From Oscillospiraceae bacterium (GTDB taxonomy: Bacteria; Bacillota; Clostridia; Oscillospirales; Oscillospiraceae), in NCBI GenBank assembly GCA_022800525.1, contig JAAWQM010000003.1, forward strand, positions 1 through 64,000: 64,000 bases of DNA, given 5' to 3'. The position numbers and the translations under genes are program-made. Each line of letters begins with the position of its first letter. Within the stretch, counting starts at the first letter, position 1. This document shows positions 46,453 to 54,922 of the stretch, piece after piece. The notes below the pieces were generated by a model. It was given only the letters and a program-made list of their open reading frames with translations. It was not told where the DNA came from and ran no database searches.

Positions 46453-47094
46453 TCACAGGTCTACCCGCTCGAAGCGTTTGGCGGAAATCCAATAGGCCAG
46501 AGCATTGGCGGCAGCATACATGAGGACGCCCGCCAACAGAACCGGGACCTGCCGCAGCAGGGACGCGCCGTCCGTGCCGTCCAGCCACGCCATGCCGGGG
46601 AAATGAACCGCCGCCTCCATGGCGAAGATGCCCAGGGTGACGGGGACCAGGGCGGTCAGAAACGCGGTCCCCGCCTTATAGGCGGTCTTGAAGAACCGGG
46701 TGAAGAATATCAGGTTGAAGACCCCGTAGATCATCCATCCGAAGCCGTACCAGGCCGCGTTGGGCTCAATGCCCACCGGATTGCCCTCCGGGAGGTACAG
46801 CGCGCGCAGGAACGCGAAGGGCAGCGACATCGCCAGCTGCGCCGTCTGAGCGAAGACGGCCAGCAGCAGCTTTCCCTTTATAACGTCCCGCTTGGGCCGG
46901 GGCAGCAGGGCGGTGTAGAATACGTCCCGGGTCTCCCGGTCGAACATGGCGGACTGGAACAGCCCCAGGCATCCGAAGAAGAATACCGCGCCGTAGGGAT
47001 ACGCCGGAATCAGCACCAGAGCGCCCATGCACATGAAAATGAACAACGACGGGTGAGCCGCCAGACGCAGTTCCTTGTACAACAGGTCAGACAT
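46453..47094 (-). CDS. ABC transporter permease (ABC-2-like)
   Basis: Protein of 213 residues with about six membrane helices (LFIFMCMGALVLIPAYPYGA, MIYGVFNLIFFTRFF, AFLTALVPVTLGIFAMEA, VLLAGVLMYAAANALAY). No strong family motif, but it overlaps the ATPase gene by eight bases and has the ABC-2 type cytoplasmic segment FDRETRDVFYTALLPRPKRD. With the ATPase it forms a probable exporter; substrate unknown. Confidence 0.75.
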   Translation of the reverse strand: MSDLLYKELRLAAHPSLFIFMCMGALVLIPAYPYGAVFFFGCLGLFQSAMFDRETRDVFYTALLPRPKRDVIKGKLLLAVFAQTAQLAMSLPFAFLRALYLPEGNPVGIEPNAAWYGFGWMIYGVFNLIFFTRFFKTAYKAGTAFLTALVPVTLGIFAMEAAVHFPGMAWLDGTDGASLLRQVPVLLAGVLMYAAANALAYWISAKRFERVDL

Positions 47095-47833
47095 GGAGGG
47101 TCCTCCTCTCCGTGCGGATCATGATGTCCTCAAGGGTCAGCGGCGCGGTATCCTCCGGCGCGCGCAGATGCTGGAAGGACCGCAGGAACGCTTCTTTTTC
47201 CGCGCAGGCCAAAACCTTGCCGTCCTTGATGTATGTGATGCTGTCCGCGCACCGCTCTAGGTCAGAGGTGATGTGGGTGGAGAAGAGGATGCTCCTGGAC
47301 CCGTCCGCCGCCAGGGCGCGGAACAGCTCCAGCAGCTCGTCCCGGCTCACCGGGTCCAGGCCGCTGGTGGGCTCGTCGAACAGGAACAGCTCCGCCCCGT
47401 GGGACAGGGCCAGGGCGATGAGATATTTTACCCGCATCCCGGCGGATAATTCGCTGACCCGTTTCCGGGTGTCCAGGCCAAACTCCCGCAGGTAACGCTC
47501 ATAGGCCCCCTGGTCCCACTCCCGGTAAAACCGCCGGGTGACAGCCGTGATGGCCTCCAGCCGCTTGTGCTGGAAGAAGTCAATGCCGCCCAGCACTACC
47601 CCGGTTTTCTGCTTGCAGGCCGTCTCCTGGGCGGGGAACGGCATCCCCAGCAGCTCGATCCTGCCTCCGTCCGGGGAGACCAGATTCAGGATGGACTTCA
47701 GCGTGGTGGACTTTCCCGCCCCGTTCTTGCCGATCAGCCCCATGATCCGGCCCCGCTCCAGAGTAAAGGATACCCGGTCCAGGGTAAACGAGGGGTAGGT
47801 CTTGGTCAGCCCCGCTACTGTCAGTGCGTTCAC
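47087..47833 (-). CDS. ABC transporter ATP-binding protein
   Basis: Protein of 248 residues starting at GTG (47833). Walker A LIGKNGAGKSTTLKSIL, Q-loop region VVLGGIDFFQHKRL, a deviant signature ELSAGMRVKYLIALAL (SAGM instead of SGGQ), Walker B ELFLFDEPTSGLDP, H-loop LFSTHITSD. It powers the adjacent permease. The GTG overlaps the stop of the XRE/AbrB gene by four bases, so regulator, ATPase and permease are coupled. This layout resembles GntR/YtrA-type self-regulated exporters responding to wall stress, here with an XRE-AbrB regulator. Confidence 0.92.
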   Translation of the reverse strand: MNALTVAGLTKTYPSFTLDRVSFTLERGRIMGLIGKNGAGKSTTLKSILNLVSPDGGRIELLGMPFPAQETACKQKTGVVLGGIDFFQHKRLEAITAVTRRFYREWDQGAYERYLREFGLDTRKRVSELSAGMRVKYLIALALSHGAELFLFDEPTSGLDPVSRDELLELFRALAADGSRSILFSTHITSDLERCADSITYIKDGKVLACAEKEAFLRSFQHLRAPEDTAPLTLEDIMIRTERRTLHV

Positions 47834-48297
47834 AATTCCGCCTCCTTCCGCTCCGCATCCTGCTGAACCTGGTTGGCCAGCTCCAGCATGTTGGCGAAAA
47901 ACTGCGCCGGGACCAGGGCGATGCCCGCCGTGCCGGGGTTGGTGTCCCCCAGAACCACCAGGGCGTCCCCGTGGCTCAGGTTAAAAAGCTCCCTGGCCCG
48001 CTTGGGAATGACGATCTGCCCCCGCTCTCCCATCTGCGCCACGCCAAAAACGTGCTTGCCGCGCGGCGGCGGGGGGAAGCCGCTGGGCTTCTGCTCGTAG
48101 TGGAGCAAATCGTCCAGGGACACGCCGTACAGCTCCGCCAGCCTGTCGCAGTGGAGGACGTCCGGGGTGGTCTCGCCGGACTCCCATTTCGCCAGAGCCT
48201 GCCGGGTGACGCCCACGGCCTCCGCCGCCTTTTCCTGGCTCAGTTCCATGGTCCGCCGCAGGGCGGACAGGTTTTTCGCAAGGTTGTTCTGTTCCAT
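47830..48297 (-). CDS. XRE-SpoVT/AbrB two-domain regulator
   Basis: Protein of 155 residues. Residues 1-65 are an XRE helix-turn-helix (LSQEKAAEAVGVTRQALAKW, ESGETTPDVLHCDRLAELYG). Residues about 80-125 are an AbrB-like swapped-hairpin domain (GVAQMGERGQIVIPKRAREL, FNLSHGDALVVLGDT). It has two different DNA-binding folds in one chain. The start is the ATG at 48297 with GGACGGAG; the frame extends to 48324 but that ATG lies right at the -10 box. It should control its own ABC operon. Confidence 0.87.
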   Translation of the reverse strand: MEQNNLAKNLSALRRTMELSQEKAAEAVGVTRQALAKWESGETTPDVLHCDRLAELYGVSLDDLLHYEQKPSGFPPPPRGKHVFGVAQMGERGQIVIPKRARELFNLSHGDALVVLGDTNPGTAGIALVPAQFFANMLELANQVQQDAERKEAEL

Positions 48298-48329
48298 GGC
48301 TCTCCGTCCTTTCAGATTTTTCATACTTG

Positions 48330-48357
48330 ATTATACCAGGAATCATAGGCGTTTCAA
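48330..48357 (-). promoter_or_regulatory. Promoter of the XRE-AbrB/ABC operon
   Basis: Minus strand TTGAAA (48352-48357), 16-base spacer, TATAAT (48330-48335), 33 bases before the ATG at 48297. Confidence 0.75.
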
Positions 48358-48422
48358 CCAACGGGAGACGGCAATTTCGGTTCGTTTTTGTTGCGTATCT
48401 CTGCCGCGTGTCCTGCCGGAGC

Positions 48423-48451
48423 TTTACATCAGGGCCTGCCCATGCTATAAT
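48423..48451 (+). promoter_or_regulatory. Promoter of the transglutaminase-like lipoprotein gene
   Basis: TTTACA (48423-48428), 17-base spacer, TATAAT (48446-48451), 30 bases before the ATG. Confidence 0.82.
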
Positions 48452-48481
48452 GCATCATACGACAAAAAGGAGCTGATCCAC

Positions 48482-50155
48482 ATGAAAAGAATCGTCTCTC
48501 TGCTGTTGTCCCTGACGCTGCTGCTGTCCCTCCTGCCTGGATGCAGCCAGTCCGGGGAGGACCCGCCCGCGCCAACAGAGCTGTTTTCTGTCCAGGAGCT
48601 GGCCGAAGCGGTCTTTCCCGTCTCCGGCAGGGAGGAGGCTCTGGACGTGGAGCGTCTGAACCGGGACGCGGACTCAGACCGGCTGGCTGTCTACATCGAG
48701 GCTGTCTGCGGCCTGACCCAGGACCAGTGGGAGGACGCCGCCGTCATCCGGGGCACGGGGGCCTCCGCCTTTGAGATCATCGTGCTGCGGCTGGAGACCG
48801 GGGACGCTGCGGCGGACCTGGAGCCGGTTCTGGCGGACTACCTCACCGCCCGGGAGGGAGCCTTCACCGGCTACGCTCCCGCCGAGGCGGAGATGGCCTC
48901 CAATGGCAGGGTACAGAGGGAGGAACGGACCCTGGGCCTCTTCATCTGCCCGGCCCCGGAGAACGCCGCCGCCGCGTTTACCGCCGCGTACAATGGAGAA
49001 GAGCTGCCCGCGCCGCCGGAACCTGAACCCAAACCTGAACCTGAGCGGAATGCTCCCCCGCTGGCGCTGAGGGACATCCTGCACCGGCTGCTGCTGGAGG
49101 CTGCGTGCCCGGAGTGGCTCAGTGTGGAAAAGTCCTGGTCCAACGGCAGCAGCGGCAGGAGCGTCATTGGAAACTGGATACCCGACGGCTGGGACGGGCC
49201 GCTGAACAGCGGCTATGCCGACGACCCGCTGATAACAGGCGTCACGTATCAGGTATCCGTCCATCTGCTGGACAGCGAGGAGGAGGCCGCCGCCCTGGCC
49301 GAGGCTTTGAACAGACAGATGGAGGAATACCGCGAGCTGGGCTTCGAGGAGGTGAATGAGATGCTGGACAAAGGCTGCGCCATTTCCTCCGGATGCTATG
49401 CCGCTCTTATTGTCAGCGACCACACTGAGGATGCGGTCCTGCTGTTCCCCCGCATTCTCAACGACCCGGAGACCGGCGGATACTTCGACCGGCTCTACAG
49501 CCAGGGCCGGCAGACTGTGATTGCGGACCCCGACCCGGATTATCCGGACCGCGTCCGCTTCACCCCGCCCAACGAGGAGGACATGTCCATCTATGACACC
49601 TCCGCCATTCTAGCCGCCTGGGAGGCGGGCGATCCCTCCGTCCTGTCCGGCGATGACCGGGAGATTTACGACGCTGCAAAAGCCATACTGGCGGAGATCA
49701 TGGAGGACGGCATGAGCGGTCTGGAAAAGGAGACCGCCGCTTACCGCTGGCTGGTGAACAACGTGGACTACGACTGGTCCCACCAGGACGCGCTGGCCGA
49801 GACGGACCGGAGGGCCTACGGACCCTACGGCGGACTGGTGGACCGGGCGGCGGTGTGCCTGGGCTATGCGGTCTCCTTCCAGCTGCTGATGGACATGAGC
49901 GGCGTGGAGTGCATCACCGTGGTGGGCGCGGGCTTCAACAGCGCAGGGGACCACGCCTGGAACATGGTGAAGCTGGACGGGGAGTGGTACTGCGTGGACG
50001 CGACCTGGGACGCCAACGCGCGGGAGCAGCGCCAGGAGGAGCAGGCGTGGCGATACTTCAACCTGACCAGCGATGAGATGGCCAGAAACCACCAGTGGGA
50101 CTACGCCAACACACCCGAGGCCACGGCGGAGGACCGGGGCGGCGCGCGGGCATGA
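48482..50155 (+). CDS. Lipoprotein with C-terminal transglutaminase-like domain
   Basis: Protein of 557 residues. It has a lipoprotein signal (SLLLSLTLLLSLLPGC), an N-terminal DUF4358-like domain (about 35-160, ELFSVQELAEAVFPVSG...), a short P/E linker, a second domain of the same general size (about 190-330) and a C-terminal transglutaminase/protease-like domain (about 410-540). The catalytic triad is visible: Cys in DRAAVCLGYAVSFQLL, His in GDHAWNMVKLDGEW, Asp in YCVDATWDAN. Such exported domains act on peptides or wall cross-links. AAAGGAG precedes the ATG. Single gene with its own promoter and terminator. Confidence 0.8.
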   Translation: MKRIVSLLLSLTLLLSLLPGCSQSGEDPPAPTELFSVQELAEAVFPVSGREEALDVERLNRDADSDRLAVYIEAVCGLTQDQWEDAAVIRGTGASAFEIIVLRLETGDAAADLEPVLADYLTAREGAFTGYAPAEAEMASNGRVQREERTLGLFICPAPENAAAAFTAAYNGEELPAPPEPEPKPEPERNAPPLALRDILHRLLLEAACPEWLSVEKSWSNGSSGRSVIGNWIPDGWDGPLNSGYADDPLITGVTYQVSVHLLDSEEEAAALAEALNRQMEEYRELGFEEVNEMLDKGCAISSGCYAALIVSDHTEDAVLLFPRILNDPETGGYFDRLYSQGRQTVIADPDPDYPDRVRFTPPNEEDMSIYDTSAILAAWEAGDPSVLSGDDREIYDAAKAILAEIMEDGMSGLEKETAAYRWLVNNVDYDWSHQDALAETDRRAYGPYGGLVDRAAVCLGYAVSFQLLMDMSGVECITVVGAGFNSAGDHAWNMVKLDGEWYCVDATWDANAREQRQEEQAWRYFNLTSDEMARNHQWDYANTPEATAEDRGGARA

Positions 50156-50163
50156 AACAAAAC

Positions 50164-50193
50164 GGGGCGGCATGACAGAAGTCATGCCGCCCC
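50164..50193. terminator. Shared terminator between convergent genes
   Basis: Perfect 13-bp stem GGGGCGGCATGAC / GTCATGCCGCCCC with AGAA loop; T-rich GTTTTGTTTC on the minus side. Confidence 0.85.
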
Positions 50194-50221
50194 GCAGCTA
50201 TTCGCTTCATGGGCCGGGAGC

Positions 50222-50782
50222 TTACTCCTTCACCGTGCCGTCCGCGTTGAACAGGGGCAGGGGGGCCAGGCAGGTCAGGTCCTTGCGGGCCAGGGAGTCG
50301 CCTTCCGCCAGAACGGCGGCCCGGCCCGTGACCACGCCTCCGGCGGTCCTGACCAGCTCCTCCAGGGCGTGGAGGCTCTCGCCGGTGGAGATGACGTCGT
50401 CCACGATCAGGATGCGCCTGCCCTTGATGAGGGCGCAGTCGTCCGCGCCCAGGAACAGGTCCTGCTGGCGCAGTGTGGTAATGGAGCGGACGGAGACGTG
50501 AATGGGGTCAGGCATGTAGACCTTGGAGCCCTTGCGGGCGATAAAGTACTTCTTCGCGCCGGACTGCCGGGCCATCTCGTGGATGAGGGGTATGGACTTG
50601 GCCTCGGCGGTGAGCATGTAGTCGTAGCTGTCCGCCGGGATCACGTCCAGCAGGGCCTTGGCGCAGGCGACGGTGAGCTCGGCGTCGCCGAACATGATGA
50701 ACGCGCCGATGTAGAGGTCATCGCTGACCTTGCAGAGGGGGAGCTGGCGCTCCAGGCCGGCGATCTTCATTGTATAAGTCAT
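50222..50782 (-). CDS. Phosphoribosyltransferase (adenine/xanthine type)
   Basis: Protein of 186 residues of the type I PRTase fold with the PRPP-binding motif RRILIVDDVISTGESLHAL and an upstream YDYMLTAEAKSIPLIHEMAR, as in APRT/XPRT-like proteins. It would join a purine base to PRPP. It is not a clear ortholog of Apt, Xpt or PurR; no helix-turn-helix is present. AGGAGGAA precedes the ATG; own promoter upstream. Confidence 0.82.
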   Translation of the reverse strand: MTYTMKIAGLERQLPLCKVSDDLYIGAFIMFGDAELTVACAKALLDVIPADSYDYMLTAEAKSIPLIHEMARQSGAKKYFIARKGSKVYMPDPIHVSVRSITTLRQQDLFLGADDCALIKGRRILIVDDVISTGESLHALEELVRTAGGVVTGRAAVLAEGDSLARKDLTCLAPLPLFNADGTVKE

Positions 50783-50815
50783 GGGGTCATTCCTCCTGTG
50801 TTGGTTGATGGTTTC

Positions 50816-50843
50816 ATTATAGCGGATAGGGAGAAAAAGTCAA
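50816..50843 (-). promoter_or_regulatory. Promoter of the phosphoribosyltransferase gene
   Basis: Minus strand TTGACT (50838-50843), 16-base spacer, TATAAT (50816-50821). Confidence 0.78.
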
Positions 50844-50936
50844 GAGAGGGCCGGAGGCGGGGAATTCATATCCATACCCGCAGGACGCAGCCGCCCGGCC
50901 TGCCGGATTTTGCTTTCTTAATTTTGAAACAACATA

Positions 50937-50965
50937 TTGAAAAGAGAAAACTTCTGTGGTAAACT
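50937..50965 (+). promoter_or_regulatory. Promoter of the racemase / Dlt-like operon
   Basis: TTGAAA (50937-50942), 17-base spacer, TAAACT (50960-50965), about 30 bases before the racemase start. No other good promoter or terminator is seen until 59767, so it may drive all eight genes. Confidence 0.65.
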
Positions 50966-50994
50966 ACTATGATGTCGGAAGGGGATGAAAGAGG

Positions 50995-51684
50995 GTGGAG
51001 AAAAAAACCATCGGGATTGTCGGCGGCATGGGACCCCTTGCCACCGTTGACCTGTTCCGGAAAATCGTGGTACACACCAAGGCGGCCTGCGACCAGGACC
51101 ACCTGCGCATCCTGATTGAGAACGACCCCGGCATTGAGGACCGGACGGCGGCGCTGCTCTGGGGCGGCGCGGACCCTACGCCGAAGCTGGCCGCCGCGGC
51201 GCGGAACCTGCAGCGCGGCGGCGCGGAGCTTCTGGTCATTCCCTGCAACACGGCCCACTGCTTCTTTGACGCGGTTCAGGCGGCGGTGGACATCCCTGTG
51301 CTCCATATGATACGCGTGACGGCCCGGGCGCTGGAGGCCAGGGGCGTCAGAAAGGCGGGGCTCCTGTCCACCAGCGGTACCGTGCAGACGGGCATCTATC
51401 AGGATGTTTTTTCCGGCCCGGGGATCGGGCTGCTGACTCCCGGCGAGGAGGGGCAGAAGGACCTTATGGACGCCATTTACTGGATCAAGGCCGGAAAGAT
51501 GGATTTTGACGATACCGGCGTCCGCCGGGCTGCGGACGAGCTGATGCGCCAGGGAGCGGAGACCCTGATTTTGGGCTGTACGGAGCTGCCCCTGATGGAG
51601 CGGATCTATGACTACCCCGTGACAGACCCAACCCTGGAGCTTGCCTTGGAGGCGGTCCGTCAGGCGGGCGGAGAGGTCATCTGA
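50995..51684 (+). CDS. Aspartate/glutamate racemase family protein
   Basis: Protein of 229 residues starting at GTG after GGAAGGGG. It has the family motifs GIVGGMGPLATVDLFRKIV, the first catalytic Cys in LVIPCNTAHCFFD and the second in LILGCTELPLM. Both cysteines are present, so cofactor-independent racemisation of aspartate (or glutamate or a related amino acid) is expected. It is the first gene of the operon with the adenylation/carrier/MBOAT genes and could provide a D-amino acid for them, which is inference. It is not MurI-like in the N-terminus; the GMGP loop is typical of the aspartate racemase subgroup. Confidence 0.87.
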   Translation: MEKKTIGIVGGMGPLATVDLFRKIVVHTKAACDQDHLRILIENDPGIEDRTAALLWGGADPTPKLAAAARNLQRGGAELLVIPCNTAHCFFDAVQAAVDIPVLHMIRVTARALEARGVRKAGLLSTSGTVQTGIYQDVFSGPGIGLLTPGEEGQKDLMDAIYWIKAGKMDFDDTGVRRAADELMRQGAETLILGCTELPLMERIYDYPVTDPTLELALEAVRQAGGEVI

Positions 51685-51725
51685 GGCCCCGGCGCATAGA
51701 GAAACAGACGAAGGAGGAATCCCTT

Positions 51726-52718
51726 ATGTATAAGATCAGGCGGGCTTCGGTCTGCTTGCTGTTGCTGCTCATGCTGCTGTCGCTGGCCGCCTGCGGAGGT
51801 CCCGGCGGTCAGAAGGCCGGGCAGCCGGATACCGCGCCGGAGAATCCGGCGGATGTGGAGCCGGTAGAGCCGGCGATCCCGGCGGACCCCGTGGAGCCAG
51901 TGAAGCCAGTGGACCCCGTGAAGCCAGTGGAGCCGGAGCCTGACGTCACGGCCCCGGAGGCAGACCCGGAGCCGGAGGAGCCTCCGGCGGAGGCTGAGGA
52001 ACCGGAGCCCGTCGCAGCTGCGAAACCCACCGGCAGCGGCTACACCGAGGAGGCATATGACCAGGTGGTGGCGGAGGTGCTGGACAGCATCACCACCAGC
52101 GATATGACCAAGCTGGAGAAGGCCAAGGCGATCTGGGACTACGCCAAGGGCAAGATCCGCTATACGGGCACGTCGAATAAAACCGACTGGAAAGAGGGCG
52201 CTTATATTGGCATGACCGACAAGGCGGGGGACTGCTTCACCTACTACGCCGTCTCCCGCGCCCTGCTGACTGCGGCGGACATTGACAATCTGGAGGTCAC
52301 CCGGGTGGGCGGTTCTACCAGCCACTACTGGAATCTGGTCAACTGCGGCGACGGCTGGTATCACTTTGACGCCACGCCCCGCAGCAGCAAGATGCCCGCC
52401 TTCACCAGCTTTATGTTCACCGATGAGGAGGCCGCCGACTACACGGCCCGGGCGGGCCGCAGCTATTACAGCTTTGACGGCTCTCTCCTGCCGCCCCGGG
52501 CAGGCAGCGAGGAGGCGTCCGCCCCCGCGCCGGTGGAGACGCCTGCGGCGCAGCCCGAGGATACCGCACCCGCTGTGGATACGGTAGATACGGCGGAGCC
52601 GGAGCCGGTCCTGCCGGAGAACGAGATCCCCCTGGAGGCAGGCGCGTTCAATAATGAGGCGGACGTCCCGGAGGAAATGGAAATGCCCGACTGGCTGAAG
52701 CCCGCCGGCGCTGCCTGA
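51726..52718 (+). CDS. Lipoprotein with transglutaminase-like domain
   Basis: Protein of 330 residues. It has a lipoprotein signal (LLLLLMLLSLAAC), a proline-rich wall-spanning spacer with (V)EPV(K)PVDPVKPVEPE repeats (about 35-100) and a transglutaminase-like domain (about 110-240). The catalytic residues appear as Cys in DKAGDCFTYYAVSRALL, His in TSHYWNLVNCGDGW and Asp in YHFDATPR. A second acidic P/A/E tail follows. It may cut or cross-link peptides in the wall. GAAGGAGGAA precedes the ATG; 41 bases after the racemase gene, so likely in the same transcript. Confidence 0.82.
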   Translation: MYKIRRASVCLLLLLMLLSLAACGGPGGQKAGQPDTAPENPADVEPVEPAIPADPVEPVKPVDPVKPVEPEPDVTAPEADPEPEEPPAEAEEPEPVAAAKPTGSGYTEEAYDQVVAEVLDSITTSDMTKLEKAKAIWDYAKGKIRYTGTSNKTDWKEGAYIGMTDKAGDCFTYYAVSRALLTAADIDNLEVTRVGGSTSHYWNLVNCGDGWYHFDATPRSSKMPAFTSFMFTDEEAADYTARAGRSYYSFDGSLLPPRAGSEEASAPAPVETPAAQPEDTAPAVDTVDTAEPEPVLPENEIPLEAGAFNNEADVPEEMEMPDWLKPAGAA

Positions 52719-52761
52719 ACAATCTGTGAACAATCTGGAACCAATAAGGAGAAAACAAGTT

Positions 52762-53361
52762 ATGAGACGGTTTATGAGTCTGACGCTCGCGCTTTTGCTT
52801 GCGCTTGCGCTGACAGCCTGCGGCGGCAAGGAGCCGCCGGATTCCCAGCAGGACAACCCCGGAGACACCAGCGTCACGACTCCGGCGGACCCCGGACAGA
52901 ACGAGCCCGCAAAGGAGCCCGCGCCGGTGGAGATTCCCATGCCGAAGGCGGGCAGCAAGCTGGTCTTTATTTATAAGGACTGCCCACTGCCTATGAATGC
53001 GGAGTTCGCGCCCCTGCTGGACTTCATCGGAGAGGCCGGCAGCTATTTCGAGGCGGCGAGCTGCGCCTTTGAGGGGCTGGACAAGACCTATACCTACAGC
53101 GACGTGGAGATTATCACCTACCCCAATGAGGATGTGGACTACATCTCCAGCATCCGGCTGCTGAGCAGCGCCGCAGCTACCCCTGAGGGCATTACCATCG
53201 GCTCCTCCAGGGCCGACGTGATAGCCGCCTACGGGGAGGACTTCGAGGAGTCCGGAGAGCAGTATACCTACGAGGACGGCGACGCCCAGCTTTTCATCCT
53301 GTTCGAGAACGACGCGGTGATCTCTGTGGAGTATGCCGCAATCAATCCTCTCCTGGCGTAA
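52762..53361 (+). CDS. Small lipoprotein of unknown function
   Basis: Protein of 199 residues with lipoprotein signal (LTLALLLALALTAC), a P/E/D spacer and a folded C-terminal domain (about 55-199). The C-terminal part EGITIGSSRADVIAAYGEDF...EDGDAQLFILFENDAVISVE has the look of the SmpA/BLIP-type or stalk-like fold seen in small exported proteins (GxSxxDVxxxYG). Start at ATG 52762 with AAGGAG. It lies 43 bases after the transglutaminase gene and 27 before the adenylation gene. Confidence 0.7.
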   Translation: MRRFMSLTLALLLALALTACGGKEPPDSQQDNPGDTSVTTPADPGQNEPAKEPAPVEIPMPKAGSKLVFIYKDCPLPMNAEFAPLLDFIGEAGSYFEAASCAFEGLDKTYTYSDVEIITYPNEDVDYISSIRLLSSAAATPEGITIGSSRADVIAAYGEDFEESGEQYTYEDGDAQLFILFENDAVISVEYAAINPLLA

Positions 53362-53388
53362 GACGCCGGGGCGAAGGGAGGATGGTCC

Positions 53389-54903
53389 ATGCAGAATAAT
53401 ATCTTGAATTATTTGTACCAGACGGTACAACGGGTACCGGAGAAGACCGCGTTTTCCGACGGAACCAACGCCTTGACCTTCCGGCAGGTGTACGAGGCCA
53501 GCCGCAGCGTGGGGAGCTTCCTGTGCGGAAAGGGGTTCTGCAAACGGCCGGTGGTGGTCTTCATGCGCAGGTCGCCGGACGAGGTGGCCGCGTTCCTGGG
53601 GGCCATCGCGGGCGGCTGCTTCTATGTGCCTGTGGACGAGGAAATGCCCTCCGGCAGAATCCAACTGATTCTGGACAACGTGAAGCCGCCACTTGTCATC
53701 TGTGACGAGAGCACGGAGGACGCGGCCAGGACGTTCCGCCTGGAGGGGGGCGAGGTGGTCCGCTACAGCGAAATCCTCCGGACCCCGGCGGATGAGGCCG
53801 CGCTGGAGCGGGTTCGCCGCAGCACCATCGACACGGACCCGATCTATATCGTCTTCACCTCCGGCTCCACCGGCGTACCCAAGGGGGTGGCTGCCTGCCA
53901 CCGGTCGGTAATCGACTATATCGAGCAGCTCTCCGAGATCATGGGATTCCATGAAAACACGGTTTTCGGCAACCAGACGCCCCTCTATTTTGATGCGTGC
54001 TTGAAGGAGATCGGCGGGACCCTCAAGTTCGGCGCCACGACCTATCTGATCCCCAAGAACCTCTTTTCGATTCCCGTAGCCCTGGTGAATTACCTGAACG
54101 AGCACCGGGTCAACACCATCTGCTGGGTTGTCTCCGCGCTTACGATGGTCAGCATATTCGGCACATTTGATGTCGTAAAACCGGAATATCTGCACACCAT
54201 AGCCTTTGGAAGCGAGGTTTTCCCCATCAAGCAGTTCAATATCTGGCGGAAAGCCCTGCCGGACGCCGTTTTTACCAATCTTTACGGCCCGACGGAGGGT
54301 ACCGGGATGTGCTGCTATTACCGGGTGGACCGGGAATTCGCCTCCGGGGAGGCGATCCCGATTGGGAAGCCTTTCCCCAATCGGGAAATCCTGCTGCTGA
54401 CCGGGGACGGAAAGCTGGCGGAGGCCGGGCAGGAGGGCGAGATCTGCATCCGGGGCACCTCCGTGACTCTGGGTTACTACAACGATCCTGACCGTACCAG
54501 CGCGGCCTTTGTCCAGAACCCGCTGAACACGGCGTATCCGGAGATTATCTATAAAACCGGGGACATCGGCCGGTACAACGAGGCGGGGGAGCTGATGTTC
54601 GTATCCCGCAAGGACTATCAGATCAAGCACATGGGCCACCGTATCGAGCTGGGAGAGATCGAGACAGACGTGGGGCTCCTTCCCGAGGTACAGCTGGCGG
54701 CCTGCATTTACGACGCGAAGCGGAAGAAGATCGTGCTGTACTATGTGGGCGATGTGGGGGAGAAGGAGCTGGCGGCGTCCCTGACGGCGAAGCTGCCGCG
54801 CTATATGCTGCCCAACAAGGTGATAAAGCTGGAAGAGATGCCGCTGACGGCAAACAAAAAAACAGACCGCGCCGCCTTGAAGAAAGCCTATGAGGGCGGC
54901 TGA
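53389..54903 (+). CDS. DltA-like amino-acid adenylating enzyme
   Basis: Protein of 504 residues, the length of DltA. ANL superfamily motifs: A3 P-loop YIVFTSGSTGVPKGV (153-167), A4 region YFDACLKEIGG (200-210), A5 NLYGPTEGTG, A7 YKTGDIGRYNE, A8 KDYQIKHMGHRIELGEIE and the A10 lysine in TANKKTDR (K491). It activates an amino acid as the adenylate and loads it on the carrier encoded next. Against DltA, the position of the chirality-setting Cys (TFxFCGEVLP) is Gly274 (TIAFGSEVFP), and A4 reads FDACLKE rather than FDLSVMD, so the substrate may not be D-alanine. Its 3' end comes within 20 bases of the carrier gene start. Confidence 0.87.
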   Translation: MQNNILNYLYQTVQRVPEKTAFSDGTNALTFRQVYEASRSVGSFLCGKGFCKRPVVVFMRRSPDEVAAFLGAIAGGCFYVPVDEEMPSGRIQLILDNVKPPLVICDESTEDAARTFRLEGGEVVRYSEILRTPADEAALERVRRSTIDTDPIYIVFTSGSTGVPKGVAACHRSVIDYIEQLSEIMGFHENTVFGNQTPLYFDACLKEIGGTLKFGATTYLIPKNLFSIPVALVNYLNEHRVNTICWVVSALTMVSIFGTFDVVKPEYLHTIAFGSEVFPIKQFNIWRKALPDAVFTNLYGPTEGTGMCCYYRVDREFASGEAIPIGKPFPNREILLLTGDGKLAEAGQEGEICIRGTSVTLGYYNDPDRTSAAFVQNPLNTAYPEIIYKTGDIGRYNEAGELMFVSRKDYQIKHMGHRIELGEIETDVGLLPEVQLAACIYDAKRKKIVLYYVGDVGEKELAASLTAKLPRYMLPNKVIKLEEMPLTANKKTDRAALKKAYEGG

Positions 54904-54922
54904 CAGAGAAAGGAAAACGACA

